Source: Porticoccus sp964608185 (GTDB taxonomy: Bacteria > Pseudomonadota > Gammaproteobacteria > Pseudomonadales > Porticoccaceae). Taken from it: DNA of 55,562 bases. Positions 27,186-35,909 of this stretch are shown in pieces. Under the pieces are notes generated by a model. The model did not search any database, had not been told where the DNA came from, and was given only the letters and a program-made list of their open reading frames with translations. Position 1 is the first letter of the stretch, and every line of letters begins with the position of its first letter. The stretch lies in assembly GCA_964608185.1 (NCBI GenBank), contig CAZSMR010000003.1:1-55562 (forward strand). Reading direction: 5' to 3'. A program made the translations under genes and the position numbers.

Positions 27186-27853
27186 TAATTTTTATCTCCT
27201 AAGATATTTTCAGCTATAACTGGATTATAGGCACTGAATTCCTCAAAAAGTCTTAATTTATCCTTCTCATAATATACAAGTGCATTCAGTACTTGAGAAA
27301 CAACCGCCCTTGGTGTGATAGTTGCCCCAGTAAACTGATCAAAATATCCACCATCTTTTTTTAGTTTCCATAATTCAGGCTTCGGATTGCTCAGAGATTT
27401 ACCATTAAAACCTAGAATCCAATCACTCTTACTAATGTCTAGTTTGTCACCAAGACCTAAAGTCTCTTTGTGGGACAATACTCTAGTAGCTGCGATAGTC
27501 CCATTAACATTTATACCAACTAACATCTTGATATCACCACTGTAGCCGTCAGATGATGTTACTGGAACTATAATCGCAACAAGTTGATTATTTTTACGCA
27601 CCAGATTAACTTTACCTTTTTTAACGCCTAATAGAGATAAATATTCCTCAGGAATATCAGTAGTATCGCTCAAAATATCGTTGTCATGTCTTTCTACTGG
27701 GATAATTTCAAAGTAAATTTTTTTGGCAATTTTTCTCTCAGACTCGGCAATTTTATCCTTAGTTTTCTCATATGTGACTGATAATAATATCCCTGCGATT
27801 AAACCAAAAATACCTAAAATGCAGCAATTTTTCCAAATAGAATTATCTAGCAT
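27185..27853 (-). CDS. rsxG: Electron transport complex subunit RsxG/RnfG
   Basis: RsxG is a membrane-anchored, periplasm-facing subunit with covalently bound FMN. The product from ATG 27853 is 222 residues (206 in E. coli) and begins MLDNSIWKNCCILGIFGL, an N-terminal anchor. A longer in-frame start at 27910 would overlap rsxD by 68 bases and has no family support. The flavinylation motif is in FTGATITPRAVVSQV, with the Thr after GA-T-I as the expected FMN attachment site. GLGDKLDI and SDWILGF are also conserved. It overlaps the rsxD end by 11 bases and rsxE by one. Confidence 0.94.
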   Translation of the reverse strand: MLDNSIWKNCCILGIFGLIAGILLSVTYEKTKDKIAESERKIAKKIYFEIIPVERHDNDILSDTTDIPEEYLSLLGVKKGKVNLVRKNNQLVAIIVPVTSSDGYSGDIKMLVGINVNGTIAATRVLSHKETLGLGDKLDISKSDWILGFNGKSLSNPKPELWKLKKDGGYFDQFTGATITPRAVVSQVLNALVYYEKDKLRLFEEFSAYNPVIAENILGDKN

Positions 27854-28955
27854 CACTTGAGCCTTTTTTTTGACTTTTACTAGATTTACTATACTGATTG
27901 TTATGCTCAATTGTTAAGTGATCTATTAATGGCGCAGAAAAATTAATGATTAGTACAGCAAAAGCAACTGCATCTGGAAAGCTACCCCAACTCCTAATTA
28001 TAAAAATTAATACACCAATTAGTATTCCGTATATCAGCCTTCCTTTGCTATTAGATGCCGATGTAACTGGATCTGTTATTATAAAAAAAGCTCCAAGCAT
28101 AGTTGCACCGCTGAATAGGTGAAACAAAGGAGAACCCAAACTTGAGGAGCTACCACCATCATAGAAAATAGATGAACATAACACTAATGATCCTAGCATT
28201 CCAAATGGTGCATGCCAGGTAAAAATTCCTCGGTAGAGCAAAAAGCAACCACCAAGCAAGAAGCTTATGTTTATCCATTCCCATCCATATCCTGCCAGAA
28301 TTCCTTGCTTAAATAATGGTGTATCTTTATAAACTTGATCTACTAAAAGACCTGTATTTTGCTTGAACACTTCAAGTGGAGTTGCTGCTGTAAACGCATC
28401 CACTATGCTAATTGTACTTTTACTTAAACTAAGAAAGTTATCTGGACTGAATATAGGAAAAACAACTTGAATAGATTGTAACAATCCTGGAATTTGTATA
28501 ATTTCAGGATACATATATATGGGGGCCGGCCATGAGGTCATCTGTATTGGAAAAGATATAAGAAGAACTGCATAACCTACCATGGCTGGATTAAATGGAT
28601 TATATCCATTGCTTCCATAAAGATTTTTGGCAATAACTATGGCAAAAAAAGACCCTACTACAGGTATCCACCAGGGTGCTAGAGGAGGGAGCGATAATCC
28701 TAAAAGTATAGCTGTTAAGAGAGCGCTATTGTCTCTTAAGTAAAACATTACAGGTCGCTTCCGCAGTTTTACTACAGCTGCTTCAAAACCTAAAGCTGCA
28801 ACAGACGTTATAGTTATATTTATCAGAGACCCCCAACCAAAAAATAATACAAGCACAAATAATCCTGGAAGAGTTGCCAGTATAACCAGATGCATCATAC
28901 GACCTTTATTTTTGCTTGACTCGTAATCTAATAGGGTAGTTTTCAGCAAGGCCAT
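27843..28955 (-). CDS. rsxD: Electron transport complex subunit RsxD/RnfD
   Basis: RsxD is an integral membrane subunit carrying covalent FMN. The 370 residues fit the family (352 in E. coli). The likely FMN attachment Thr is in VDAFTAATPLEVF. Around ten hydrophobic segments are present, and GSNGYNPFNPAMVGYAVLLISFP and MLGAFFIITDPVTSASNSKGRLIYG are hallmark stretches. The gene follows rsxB after only 12 bases, which leaves no room for rsxC at its usual place between rsxB and rsxD. The C-terminus is Ser/Lys-rich. Confidence 0.95.
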   Translation of the reverse strand: MALLKTTLLDYESSKNKGRMMHLVILATLPGLFVLVLFFGWGSLINITITSVAALGFEAAVVKLRKRPVMFYLRDNSALLTAILLGLSLPPLAPWWIPVVGSFFAIVIAKNLYGSNGYNPFNPAMVGYAVLLISFPIQMTSWPAPIYMYPEIIQIPGLLQSIQVVFPIFSPDNFLSLSKSTISIVDAFTAATPLEVFKQNTGLLVDQVYKDTPLFKQGILAGYGWEWINISFLLGGCFLLYRGIFTWHAPFGMLGSLVLCSSIFYDGGSSSSLGSPLFHLFSGATMLGAFFIITDPVTSASNSKGRLIYGILIGVLIFIIRSWGSFPDAVAFAVLIINFSAPLIDHLTIEHNNQYSKSSKSQKKGSSDAR

Positions 28956-28967
28956 AATATACCGTAG

Positions 28968-29969
28968 TTATCGTCTAATTTTTTTTTGGGTAGATTGAAT
29001 TTTTGCTTGTGCTTTTGTGGTCTGAAGCACCTTTAATTCAATTGGATGACTAGATCGAACTATATTGAGACGAACATGCGCGTCCTCAATAGCTGCAACA
29101 GCTTGTTCATGTTTATCGTCAGGTATTGCTAGCTTTAATTTGTCTAGTCTATTTTGCGCAGAACGCAGTTGATCTTCTGCTCTCGCAATACGCCTCAAGA
29201 ATCTAGCTTGCTCTTTCTCTGGTGAAGATTTTTTAGTCCCAGCGCTCCCCATAGCTGCTCGAATTATTTCTTCAGCACTACTGTATGCTTTGGTTTTTTT
29301 TGTTATTTTATTTAGACGACTGTCACGCAGAGTTTTCTTTGCAAGTAGTTCTTTCTCTTTTCGATTTTTTTGATACTCGAAACGAATCCTAGCTTTATCA
29401 GCACCTAATACTAAAGAAGGTTGGTCCCATTTCCAACCATGTAAACTGTTTTTTACTGGGAGCATATCTATACAGTCTACAGGGCAGGGATCAACACAAA
29501 GATCGCATCCAGTACACTCATTTTCGATAACTGTATGCATTAGTTTTGCAGCACCAAGTATTGCATCCACCGGGCATGCCTGAATACATTTAGTGCAACC
29601 TATACATTCATCCTCGCGAATGTATGCAGCTAATTTTATGTCGTTTTCTTTGCCATACTGAGAGTCAAGCATAGGCGTATTTATATCTAAAAGAGATGCA
29701 ATAGCATTAATAGTTTTCTGGCCACCTGGAGGACACTTGTTTATAGCATCACCGTTAGCTATCGCTTGCGCATAAGGCTTACATCCAGGATAGCTGCATT
29801 GACCACATTGAGTTTGTGGTAAAAGACTATCAATTTTTTCGACGATCGGTTTACTGTCTAGTTTAAATCGGACCGAAAAGGTGCTTAAAATAGCGGCAAA
29901 AATAATACAAAAACTAGTTAAAGTGGCTAGAGTTAAATAAAAAGATTGCTGACTAATAATATCGTACAT
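28968..29969 (-). CDS. rsxB: Electron transport complex iron-sulfur subunit RsxB/RnfB with C-terminal extension
   Basis: RsxB passes electrons through several iron-sulfur clusters. An N-terminal membrane helix (about residues 12-31) precedes the 4Fe-4S motif CGQCSYPGCKPYA...C and two ferredoxin motifs, CIGCTKCIQACP and CTGCDLCVDPCP. At 333 residues it is about 140 longer than the E. coli protein (192). The extra tail (from about residue 190) is Lys/Ala/Gln-rich and helical, with ARFLRRIARAEDQLRSAQNR, resembling the basic tails often seen on Rnf cytoplasmic subunits. It starts eight bases after rsxA and precedes rsxD directly. Confidence 0.94.
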   Translation of the reverse strand: MYDIISQQSFYLTLATLTSFCIIFAAILSTFSVRFKLDSKPIVEKIDSLLPQTQCGQCSYPGCKPYAQAIANGDAINKCPPGGQKTINAIASLLDINTPMLDSQYGKENDIKLAAYIREDECIGCTKCIQACPVDAILGAAKLMHTVIENECTGCDLCVDPCPVDCIDMLPVKNSLHGWKWDQPSLVLGADKARIRFEYQKNRKEKELLAKKTLRDSRLNKITKKTKAYSSAEEIIRAAMGSAGTKKSSPEKEQARFLRRIARAEDQLRSAQNRLDKLKLAIPDDKHEQAVAAIEDAHVRLNIVRSSHPIELKVLQTTKAQAKIQSTQKKIRR

Positions 29970-29977
29970 ATTTCTCT

Positions 29978-30553
29978 CTAAACAATTCCACTGAAGCCCA
30001 TAAAGGCTAAAGATATTAATCCAGCAGTAATCATCGCTATAGAAGCACCTTTGAATGGTTCTGGCACATCAGCGACACTCAACCGCTCGCGCATAGCAGC
30101 AAATAATATTAATACTAGTGAAAAACCAATAGATGCACCCAAACCATAAAAAATTGACTCTAAAAAAGTATGCGCCTTAGCAGTATTTTGAAGCGCTACT
30201 CCAAGTACAGCTGAGTTAGTAGCAATTAATGGTAAAAAAATTAGTAGAGATCGGTGTAACAACGGGTTGTTTTTTTCAATATATATTTTGGTTAGCTGTA
30301 CAGCAGCTGCAATAACAAGAATAAAAAATATGGTTTTGAGATATTCAATGTTTAGCGGAATTAATATCCAGCTATTCAATAAATAGCTAAACATAATTGT
30401 GGCCATTAGAACAAAAGTTGTTGCCCCAGCCAAACTAATTGCACCCTCAAGTTTGTTAGATGCGTCTATGAAAGGACAAAGCCCTAAACACTGAACCAAG
30501 ACGAAGTTGTTCACGAATATAGTACTAAGTAGAATAAAAGCAAATTCCTGCAT
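29978..30553 (-). CDS. rsxA: Electron transport complex subunit RsxA/RnfA
   Basis: RsxA is an integral membrane subunit of the Rsx/Rnf complex and the first gene of the operon. The 191 residues match E. coli (193) with about six membrane helices. The N-terminal NNFVLVQCLGLCPFIDAS holds the conserved Cys motif shared with RsxE. FIFYGLGASIGFSLVLILFAAMRERL and VPEPFKGASIAMITAGLISLAFMGFSG are family-typical. A structured leader lies between metG and this gene, including a small hairpin that touches the presumed ribosome site. Confidence 0.95.
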   Translation of the reverse strand: MQEFAFILLSTIFVNNFVLVQCLGLCPFIDASNKLEGAISLAGATTFVLMATIMFSYLLNSWILIPLNIEYLKTIFFILVIAAAVQLTKIYIEKNNPLLHRSLLIFLPLIATNSAVLGVALQNTAKAHTFLESIFYGLGASIGFSLVLILFAAMRERLSVADVPEPFKGASIAMITAGLISLAFMGFSGIV

Positions 30554-30562
30554 GTTTTCTTA

Positions 30563-30622
30563 TCTCAAGAGATTGCAAGTTATAGCTTCAAGTCTGAATG
30601 ATTTAGTTCATTTTGAAGCTAT
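30563..30622 (-). promoter_or_regulatory. Structured metG-rsxA intergenic leader with two hairpins
   Basis: A 10-bp perfect inverted repeat, ATAGCTTCAA (30582-30591) with TTGAAGCTAT (30613-30622), encloses a further 5-bp stem (AATGA/TCATT). Closer to rsxA, ATCTC-AA-GAGAT (30563-30574) overlaps the GAGATAAG that would serve as ribosome site. No T-run follows, so it is not an intrinsic terminator. Confidence 0.5.
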
Positions 30623-30647
30623 CTGACTTCAGCATAAAAATAATAAT

Positions 30648-32714
30648 TTAAGTGATCCTTTGTCCTGGTTTAGCTCCACTATCTGGAGATAAAAGGTATA
30701 CTCCATCGTCATCACCAGCAGCCAAGATCATTCCTTCAGATATACCAAATCGCATTTTTCGTGGTTCTAAATTTGCAACCATAACTGTTAAGCGACCTAC
30801 GAGATCTTCAGGCTTATGGAATGAGCGTATAGCAGATAAAACATTTCTTTTTTCATTTCCGATATTAACAGTAAGCTGAAGTAATTTATCGGCACCTTCT
30901 ACATACTCTGCTTGGGTTATTAGTCCCACTCTGAGATCAACCTTCATAAAGTCATCGAATTTGATTTGATCTGCCATATCTTCTATTAAGGGTAGCGCTT
31001 TTTTTTTCTCAGAGTCCATATTTTTTTTTGCCTTTTTTTGTCCATCAATATGTGCGGTGACAACTTTGTTGTTATCTTTAATCATTGAATCTATCTGACT
31101 TTTCTCTATTCTTTGCATTAAAGGTTTAAATTTATTGATCTTATGATTCATTAGTGGTCGAAATATACTATTCCAGTTGATTTCCTCGTTCAAGAACTCT
31201 TCAGTGGCTTCTGCCATCACTGGAAGTATAGGTTTTAGATAGACCATAAGAACCCTAAACAAGTTAATACCCAGTGAGCAGATATCTAATACTGCCTGTT
31301 TTTTTTCAGGATCTTTAGCTAATTTCCATGGTTCTTTAAGTGCGATATATTCGTTTACAGCGTCTGCTTGAGCCATTATTTCTCTTATAGCTTTTCCAAA
31401 CTCCCTGTTCTCGTAGTGGCTAGCAATACTTTCAGATTTATCAGTTACTTGAGACAATAAATTTTGATCTTCTATCTCAGATGAAAGAAAACCATCGTTT
31501 CCCTCAGTTATGAAATTCGAACAACGACTAGCTATATTTACTATTTTCCCTATCAAATCACTATTAACTCTCTGCATAAAATCATCTAAATTTAAATCTA
31601 GATCATCTACTCCTGAAGAAAGTTTTGATGCGAAGTAATAGCGTAAGTATTCAGGGTTTAAATTTTTAAGATAGCTATGCGCGGTAATAAAAGTTCCGCG
31701 CGATTTAGACATTTTTTTCCCATTGACTGTTAAGAATCCATGCACAAAAATTTTAGTTGGAGTTCGAAAACCTGAGCTATCGAGCATAGCTGGCCAAAAT
31801 AAAGCATGAAAATTAACAATATCCTTTCCAATAAAATGATATAATTCAGCTGATGAATTTTTATTCCAGAATTCTTCAAAGATGAGATCTGAACAATCAC
31901 ATAAATTTTTAAAGCTAGCCATATAACCAACAGGTGCGTCCAACCAAACATAAAAATATTTGTTAGGAGCATCTGGAATTTCAAAGCCGAAATAGGGCGC
32001 ATCGCGGCTTATATCCCATTCCTTTAAGCCTGCATTAAGCCATTCGTTCAATTTATTAGATACTTCACTTTGTAGGTGATCGCCCCGCGTCCATTTTTTT
32101 AGAAACTCAGAAAACATAGGCAGTTTAAAAAAGTAATGTGTTGATTCTTTGGCTATGGGAGGTACTCCAGTAATAGTAGATACTGGATTTATTAAATCTA
32201 ATGGAGAATAAGTCGCTCCGCATGCTTCGCAGTTATCTCCATATTGGTCTGCTGCCTTGCACTTTGGGCAGGTACCTTTGATATATCGATCCGAAAGAAA
32301 TAGATTTTTTTCTGGATCGAATGCCTGAGTGATTTGGCGAACAGCGATATGACCATTATCATTCAGGCGATTATATATATGATTTGAGAGTTCTTGATTT
32401 TCTTTAGAATGAGTAGTGTGATAATTATCAAAATTAATTAAGAATCCTTGAAAATCTTGTTTGTGTTCTGAATTGACTTGGCCAATAAGTTTTTCAGCAG
32501 AAATATTAAGTTCTTCAGCTTTGAGCATTATCGCTGTACCGTGAGCATCGTCTGCACAAACGTAGTAACACTCATGGCCTCGTATTTTTTGGAATCTCTT
32601 CCATATATCCGTTTGGATGTATTCTACTAGGTGTCCAAGATGTATTGGCCCATTAGCATAAGGTAAAGCGCTTGTAACAAGAATTTTGCGGCGTTCGTTC
32701 GTTCGTTCTATCAT
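30648..32714 (-). CDS. metG: Methionyl-tRNA synthetase (with C-terminal tRNA-binding domain)
   Basis: This enzyme charges initiator and elongator tRNA-Met. The 688 residues match E. coli (677). The class I signature is HLGH (residues 25-28) and KMSKS is in VNGKKMSKSRGTFI. A zinc knuckle is visible as CPKCKAADQYGDNCEACGATY. The C-terminal EMAP/Trbp111-like domain has FDDFMKVDLRVGLITQAEYVEGADKLLQL and supports dimer formation and tRNA binding. The gene is divergent from mrp, as in E. coli and Pseudomonas, and precedes the rsx operon on the same strand. Confidence 0.97.
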   Translation of the reverse strand: MIERTNERRKILVTSALPYANGPIHLGHLVEYIQTDIWKRFQKIRGHECYYVCADDAHGTAIMLKAEELNISAEKLIGQVNSEHKQDFQGFLINFDNYHTTHSKENQELSNHIYNRLNDNGHIAVRQITQAFDPEKNLFLSDRYIKGTCPKCKAADQYGDNCEACGATYSPLDLINPVSTITGVPPIAKESTHYFFKLPMFSEFLKKWTRGDHLQSEVSNKLNEWLNAGLKEWDISRDAPYFGFEIPDAPNKYFYVWLDAPVGYMASFKNLCDCSDLIFEEFWNKNSSAELYHFIGKDIVNFHALFWPAMLDSSGFRTPTKIFVHGFLTVNGKKMSKSRGTFITAHSYLKNLNPEYLRYYFASKLSSGVDDLDLNLDDFMQRVNSDLIGKIVNIASRCSNFITEGNDGFLSSEIEDQNLLSQVTDKSESIASHYENREFGKAIREIMAQADAVNEYIALKEPWKLAKDPEKKQAVLDICSLGINLFRVLMVYLKPILPVMAEATEEFLNEEINWNSIFRPLMNHKINKFKPLMQRIEKSQIDSMIKDNNKVVTAHIDGQKKAKKNMDSEKKKALPLIEDMADQIKFDDFMKVDLRVGLITQAEYVEGADKLLQLTVNIGNEKRNVLSAIRSFHKPEDLVGRLTVMVANLEPRKMRFGISEGMILAAGDDDGVYLLSPDSGAKPGQRIT

Positions 32715-32822
32715 TATATATGGCCGTTATTGCTTTGCTATTTTTTAGCTATAGCTTATTGAGCTTCACAAACAGCACACTTGCTTGTTGCAATGCGTTA
32801 TATTACTAAGATAACAAATTAT

Positions 32823-32837
32823 AAAGGGTTTCCCTTT
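32823..32837 (+). promoter_or_regulatory. Small hairpin in the mrp leader
   Basis: AAAGGG-TTT-CCCTTT is a perfect 6-bp stem with a 3-base loop, about 36 bases before the mrp start. It is flanked by A/T bases and followed by AATTTTC, which is too weak a T-run to call a terminator. Confidence 0.35.
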
Positions 32838-32872
32838 AATTTTCATCAGTTTTACGAGGAGTAGGCACGGTT

Positions 32873-33694
32873 ATGAATGTTGATGAAATAGGTCTTTCAG
32901 GCGTCAAGCATGTTATTGCTATCGCATCCGGAAAAGGCGGGGTTGGTAAGTCGACCACTGCGGTTAATTTAGCTCTTGCATTATCATCAGCTGGAAATAG
33001 GGTAGGTATAGTTGATGCTGATATTTATGGTCCAAGCGTGCCCCTCATGCTTGGTGCTTTAGAGTCTGAGAAACCAGAGATAGCTGATGAGAAATTTTTT
33101 CTCCCCATAGAAAAATTAGGTTTGAGTTCTATGTCGATAGGTTACTTGATGACCAAAGAAACTCCAGTCGTATGGAGAGGTCCCATGGCTAGCGGCGCTT
33201 TATTGCAAATGCTTACTCAAACTATTTGGGGAGAACTAGATTATCTAGTTGTTGATATGCCACCTGGTACAGGAGATATACAGTTAACATTAGCCCAAAA
33301 AGCTAAATTATCTGGGGCTATTATTGTCACTACACCCCAAGATATAGCGCTATTAGATGCTCGTAAAGCAATAGAGATGTTTAAAAAAGTGAATATTCCG
33401 GTCTTAGGTATTATAGAAAATATGGCACTTCATACATGCACTAATTGCGGACATCATGAGCATATTTTTGGAAAAGATGGAGCAAAGTTAGTAGCATCTG
33501 AATATGGTTCAGAAGTTCTAGGCGTCTTGCCTTTATCCATTGAAATACGTGAGCATATTGACGAAGGTAAGCCCTGTGTACACTCCAATCCCAAAAGTGC
33601 TATAAGTGAAATTTATCAACAAGCTTCGCTCAAAATAGTAAATATTTTAGAGAATGCTTCACCTCTAGGCGCCCCTGAAATTATTATTGAATAA
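32873..33694 (+). CDS. mrp: Iron-sulfur cluster carrier ATPase Mrp/ApbC (short form)
   Basis: A P-loop NTPase of the Mrp/NBP35 family that carries and delivers [4Fe-4S] clusters. The deviant Walker A GKGGVGKST is at residues 20-28, the VDADIYGPSVPLMLG switch region follows, and the cluster-binding CxxC is in HTCTNCGHHEHIFG. At 273 residues it lacks the roughly 90-residue N-terminal MIP18/DUF59 domain found in E. coli Mrp (369). No coding sequence for that domain is visible upstream in the metG-mrp space. CGAGGAG about 12 bases upstream supports ATG 32873. Confidence 0.93.
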   Translation: MNVDEIGLSGVKHVIAIASGKGGVGKSTTAVNLALALSSAGNRVGIVDADIYGPSVPLMLGALESEKPEIADEKFFLPIEKLGLSSMSIGYLMTKETPVVWRGPMASGALLQMLTQTIWGELDYLVVDMPPGTGDIQLTLAQKAKLSGAIIVTTPQDIALLDARKAIEMFKKVNIPVLGIIENMALHTCTNCGHHEHIFGKDGAKLVASEYGSEVLGVLPLSIEIREHIDEGKPCVHSNPKSAISEIYQQASLKIVNILENASPLGAPEIIIE

Positions 33695-33780
33695 CTTTAA
33701 GTCAGAAGCTTTGATCAGAATGACCAAAAAGGTATTATGCAATATCTTTAATATTGAGAAATCCTAGGAAGTAAAAACCC

Positions 33781-34353
33781 ATGAGCATTAAATCTGATAA
33801 GTGGATCACACGAATGTCGCAAGAAGAAAATATGATTGAGCCATTTTTTGGAAAACAAGTTCGTGAATGTGACGCTTCTGGCGAGAAAGTTATTTCTTAT
33901 GGTGTCTCTAGTTATGGCTACGATGTTCGTTGCGCTAATGAATTTAAGATTTTCACTAATGTTCACTCCAAAACAGTTGACCCAAAATATTTTGATGAGG
34001 ATGCATTTGTTGATATTCAAGCAGACTATTGTATTATTCCACCCAACTCGTTTGCATTAGCGCGTACGATTGAATATTTTCGGATTCCACGAAATGTACT
34101 GACAATCTGTTTAGGAAAGTCGACATATGCGCGCTGCGGAATTATTGTAAATGTCACTCCATTAGAGCCAGAGTGGCAAGGCCATGTGACCCTAGAATTT
34201 TCAAATACAACCAGCTTGCCTGCAAAAATTTATGCGAACGAAGGAGTGGCTCAAATGTTATTTTTCGAGTCCGATGAAGTTTGTGATGTTTCTTATGCCG
34301 ATCGAGGCGGTAAATACCAAGGTCAAACTGGGGTTACCTTGCCAAAAGCTTAG
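33781..34353 (+). CDS. dcd: dCTP deaminase
   Basis: Dcd deaminates dCTP to dUTP, feeding dTMP synthesis. The 190 residues closely match the Pseudomonas-type enzyme (188) and not the slightly different E. coli one: MSIKSDKWI at the N-terminus, VISYGVSSYGYDVRCANEFK in the first half, and the catalytic region CLGKSTYARCGIIVNVTPLEPEWQGHVTLEFSNTT with the active-site Glu. It ends RGGKYQGQTGVTLPKA. It lies 86 bases after mrp; the mrp-dcd order is the one I recall from Pseudomonas. Confidence 0.97.
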   Translation: MSIKSDKWITRMSQEENMIEPFFGKQVRECDASGEKVISYGVSSYGYDVRCANEFKIFTNVHSKTVDPKYFDEDAFVDIQADYCIIPPNSFALARTIEYFRIPRNVLTICLGKSTYARCGIIVNVTPLEPEWQGHVTLEFSNTTSLPAKIYANEGVAQMLFFESDEVCDVSYADRGGKYQGQTGVTLPKA

Positions 34354-34402
34354 CCGAGTAACTAAATTATAGGGTGATGAAGTAAAAATTATTAAAGTAA
34401 GT

Positions 34403-35242
34403 TTAATTGTTATATTTTTCGAGCTTGATACCCTTAAGCTTGCCCCCCTTTAATAGCATTGTGTAGTCACTGTCTGCTTCTTTCTGTGTAAGCTTAACTA
34501 GTAAAAAATTCCAGCTAGGAGCGAACCACAAAAATGTTTCTCTATTGTTAGCTGCCCTAGTTTTTTTAATCTTTACCGTATTAATGTTACCTAGCTTTGT
34601 TTTAATGACTTCTTCCCCTAAAATCTCAAATTGATAAATTGTTACTTTACCTTTTCTGATTATTGAATAGCTCAAAGAGCTAGTTTTTTGAAGTAGGTCG
34701 CTGTGAAGTTTTACTTGTAAGGTAAGATTATTGAGATGAGCATCTTGTTTTAAAATATTGCGCTTTTTACTTTTGCCCTGATATTTTGCAATGCCTAAAG
34801 ATTTATCGTAGATTAAGGATTCTTGTTTCTTTATACCCAAGATGCTCTTTGTTGATTGATATTTAGTTTCAGCAATATTTCCATTAAGATCGATTTCAAA
34901 AATTGTTTCTTCATTTATAGTTCCCAATATATTTTTTGCAGTAGTTTTTAGAGTATAAATGCTGTGATTTTCTTTTAATGAACGAGTAGCTTCGAAGTTA
35001 ATCCCATTATAAGAACTGTCGTAGACAAGGTTGTACTGCTCTAAAGCAAAAGGATCTATCTTATTAATTTTAGCCTGAGCATTTTCGAATGGATATAAAA
35101 CAAATATGATCAAACTATAAATTCGAATTACACTATATAAAATTACTTTAGTTTTAAGAAAGATGATATGAATGCTAGTTAAATATTCTCTTTTATTTGA
35201 GTAAAAAGAACAATTATTTTCGATGCACCATATATTACTCAT
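34403..35242 (-). CDS. DUF3108-family protein, probable envelope protein
   Basis: A 279-residue protein whose body (about residues 65-279) looks like DUF3108: FALEQYNLVYDSSYNGINFEATRSL, then beta-rich segments ending in WFAPSWNFLLVKL. Function is unknown; homologues are usually exported. The start at 35242 (ATGAGTAA overlap with the purN stop) is the likeliest; a more upstream start would run 77 bases into purN. The hydrophobic stretch ILYSVIRIYSLIIFVLY sits at about residues 30-47, unusually far in for a signal peptide, so the N-terminal 25 residues or the start may be wrong. It is third in purM-purN-DUF3108, an order known from Pseudomonas. Confidence 0.7.
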   Translation of the reverse strand: MSNIWCIENNCSFYSNKREYLTSIHIIFLKTKVILYSVIRIYSLIIFVLYPFENAQAKINKIDPFALEQYNLVYDSSYNGINFEATRSLKENHSIYTLKTTAKNILGTINEETIFEIDLNGNIAETKYQSTKSILGIKKQESLIYDKSLGIAKYQGKSKKRNILKQDAHLNNLTLQVKLHSDLLQKTSSLSYSIIRKGKVTIYQFEILGEEVIKTKLGNINTVKIKKTRAANNRETFLWFAPSWNFLLVKLTQKEADSDYTMLLKGGKLKGIKLEKYNN

Positions 35243-35906
35243 CCTTGATTGTGTCGGTATAATTGAGACCACTTTTAGGCAGCACGGATGAGTCCAAAAA
35301 GGCTTCCTCATTAATTAATGACAAGCGATCTTCACAAAACCACTTGACTGCTAGCGGATAGATCTGATGTTCTAGTTTTAGTATTCGCTGAGCTAAATCA
35401 TCTGATGTGTCGTTTCTATGAATAGGAACTTTTGACTGAATAATAGGCGGCCCTCCGTCGAGTTCACTAGTCACAAAGTGGACTGTTGCCCCAGCATTTT
35501 TATCGCCAGCATCAATTGCTTTTTGGTATGTGTTAAGTCCGCGGTATTTAGGAAGCAAGGACGGATGTATATTCAGTATGCGTCCAGTAAAAGATTCGAC
35601 AAATTCTGAAGTAAGAATACGCATAAAACCAGCCAAAATAATTAGATCTAAGTCTTGTTTTTTTAGCTCTAAAGCTAGAGCGCAATCAAAACTTTTTCTA
35701 TCTGAAAATTGCAGATTATCTATCACAGTATTTTTAATACCTGCGTTTTGAGCCCTCTGTAATCCTCTAGCTCCAACTTTATTGCTGATTACAATTACAA
35801 TATCAGCCTTTATTGAGCCATTATCTGTCGCATTTATAAGTGCCTGTAGGTTGCTGCCATCCCCAGATAATAAAACAGCTAATCTCGGCCTATGCGTTAC
35901 TTTCAT
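35235..35906 (-). CDS. purN: Phosphoribosylglycinamide formyltransferase PurN
   Basis: PurN uses formyl-tetrahydrofolate for step three of purine synthesis. The 223 residues match the family (212 in E. coli). VLLSGDGSNLQALI near the N-terminus is the phosphate-binding region. The active site is in GFMRILTSEFVESFTGRILNIHPSLLPKYRGLNTYQKAIDAG with the conserved Asn-His, and the catalytic Asp is in GATVHFVTSELDGGPPIIQ. It starts four bases after purM, which shows a tight purM-purN operon, and overlaps the following DUF3108 gene by eight bases. Confidence 0.97.
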   Translation of the reverse strand: MKVTHRPRLAVLLSGDGSNLQALINATDNGSIKADIVIVISNKVGARGLQRAQNAGIKNTVIDNLQFSDRKSFDCALALELKKQDLDLIILAGFMRILTSEFVESFTGRILNIHPSLLPKYRGLNTYQKAIDAGDKNAGATVHFVTSELDGGPPIIQSKVPIHRNDTSDDLAQRILKLEHQIYPLAVKWFCEDRLSLINEEAFLDSSVLPKSGLNYTDTIKDE

Positions 35907-35909
35907 TGG

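Noticed and set aside
27854..27910. Longer N-terminus of RsxG
   Set aside because: It would overlap rsxD by 68 bases and adds a charged stretch absent from the family.
30582..30622. Intrinsic terminator of metG
   Set aside because: On the minus strand the hairpin is followed by AACTTGC and not by a T-run.
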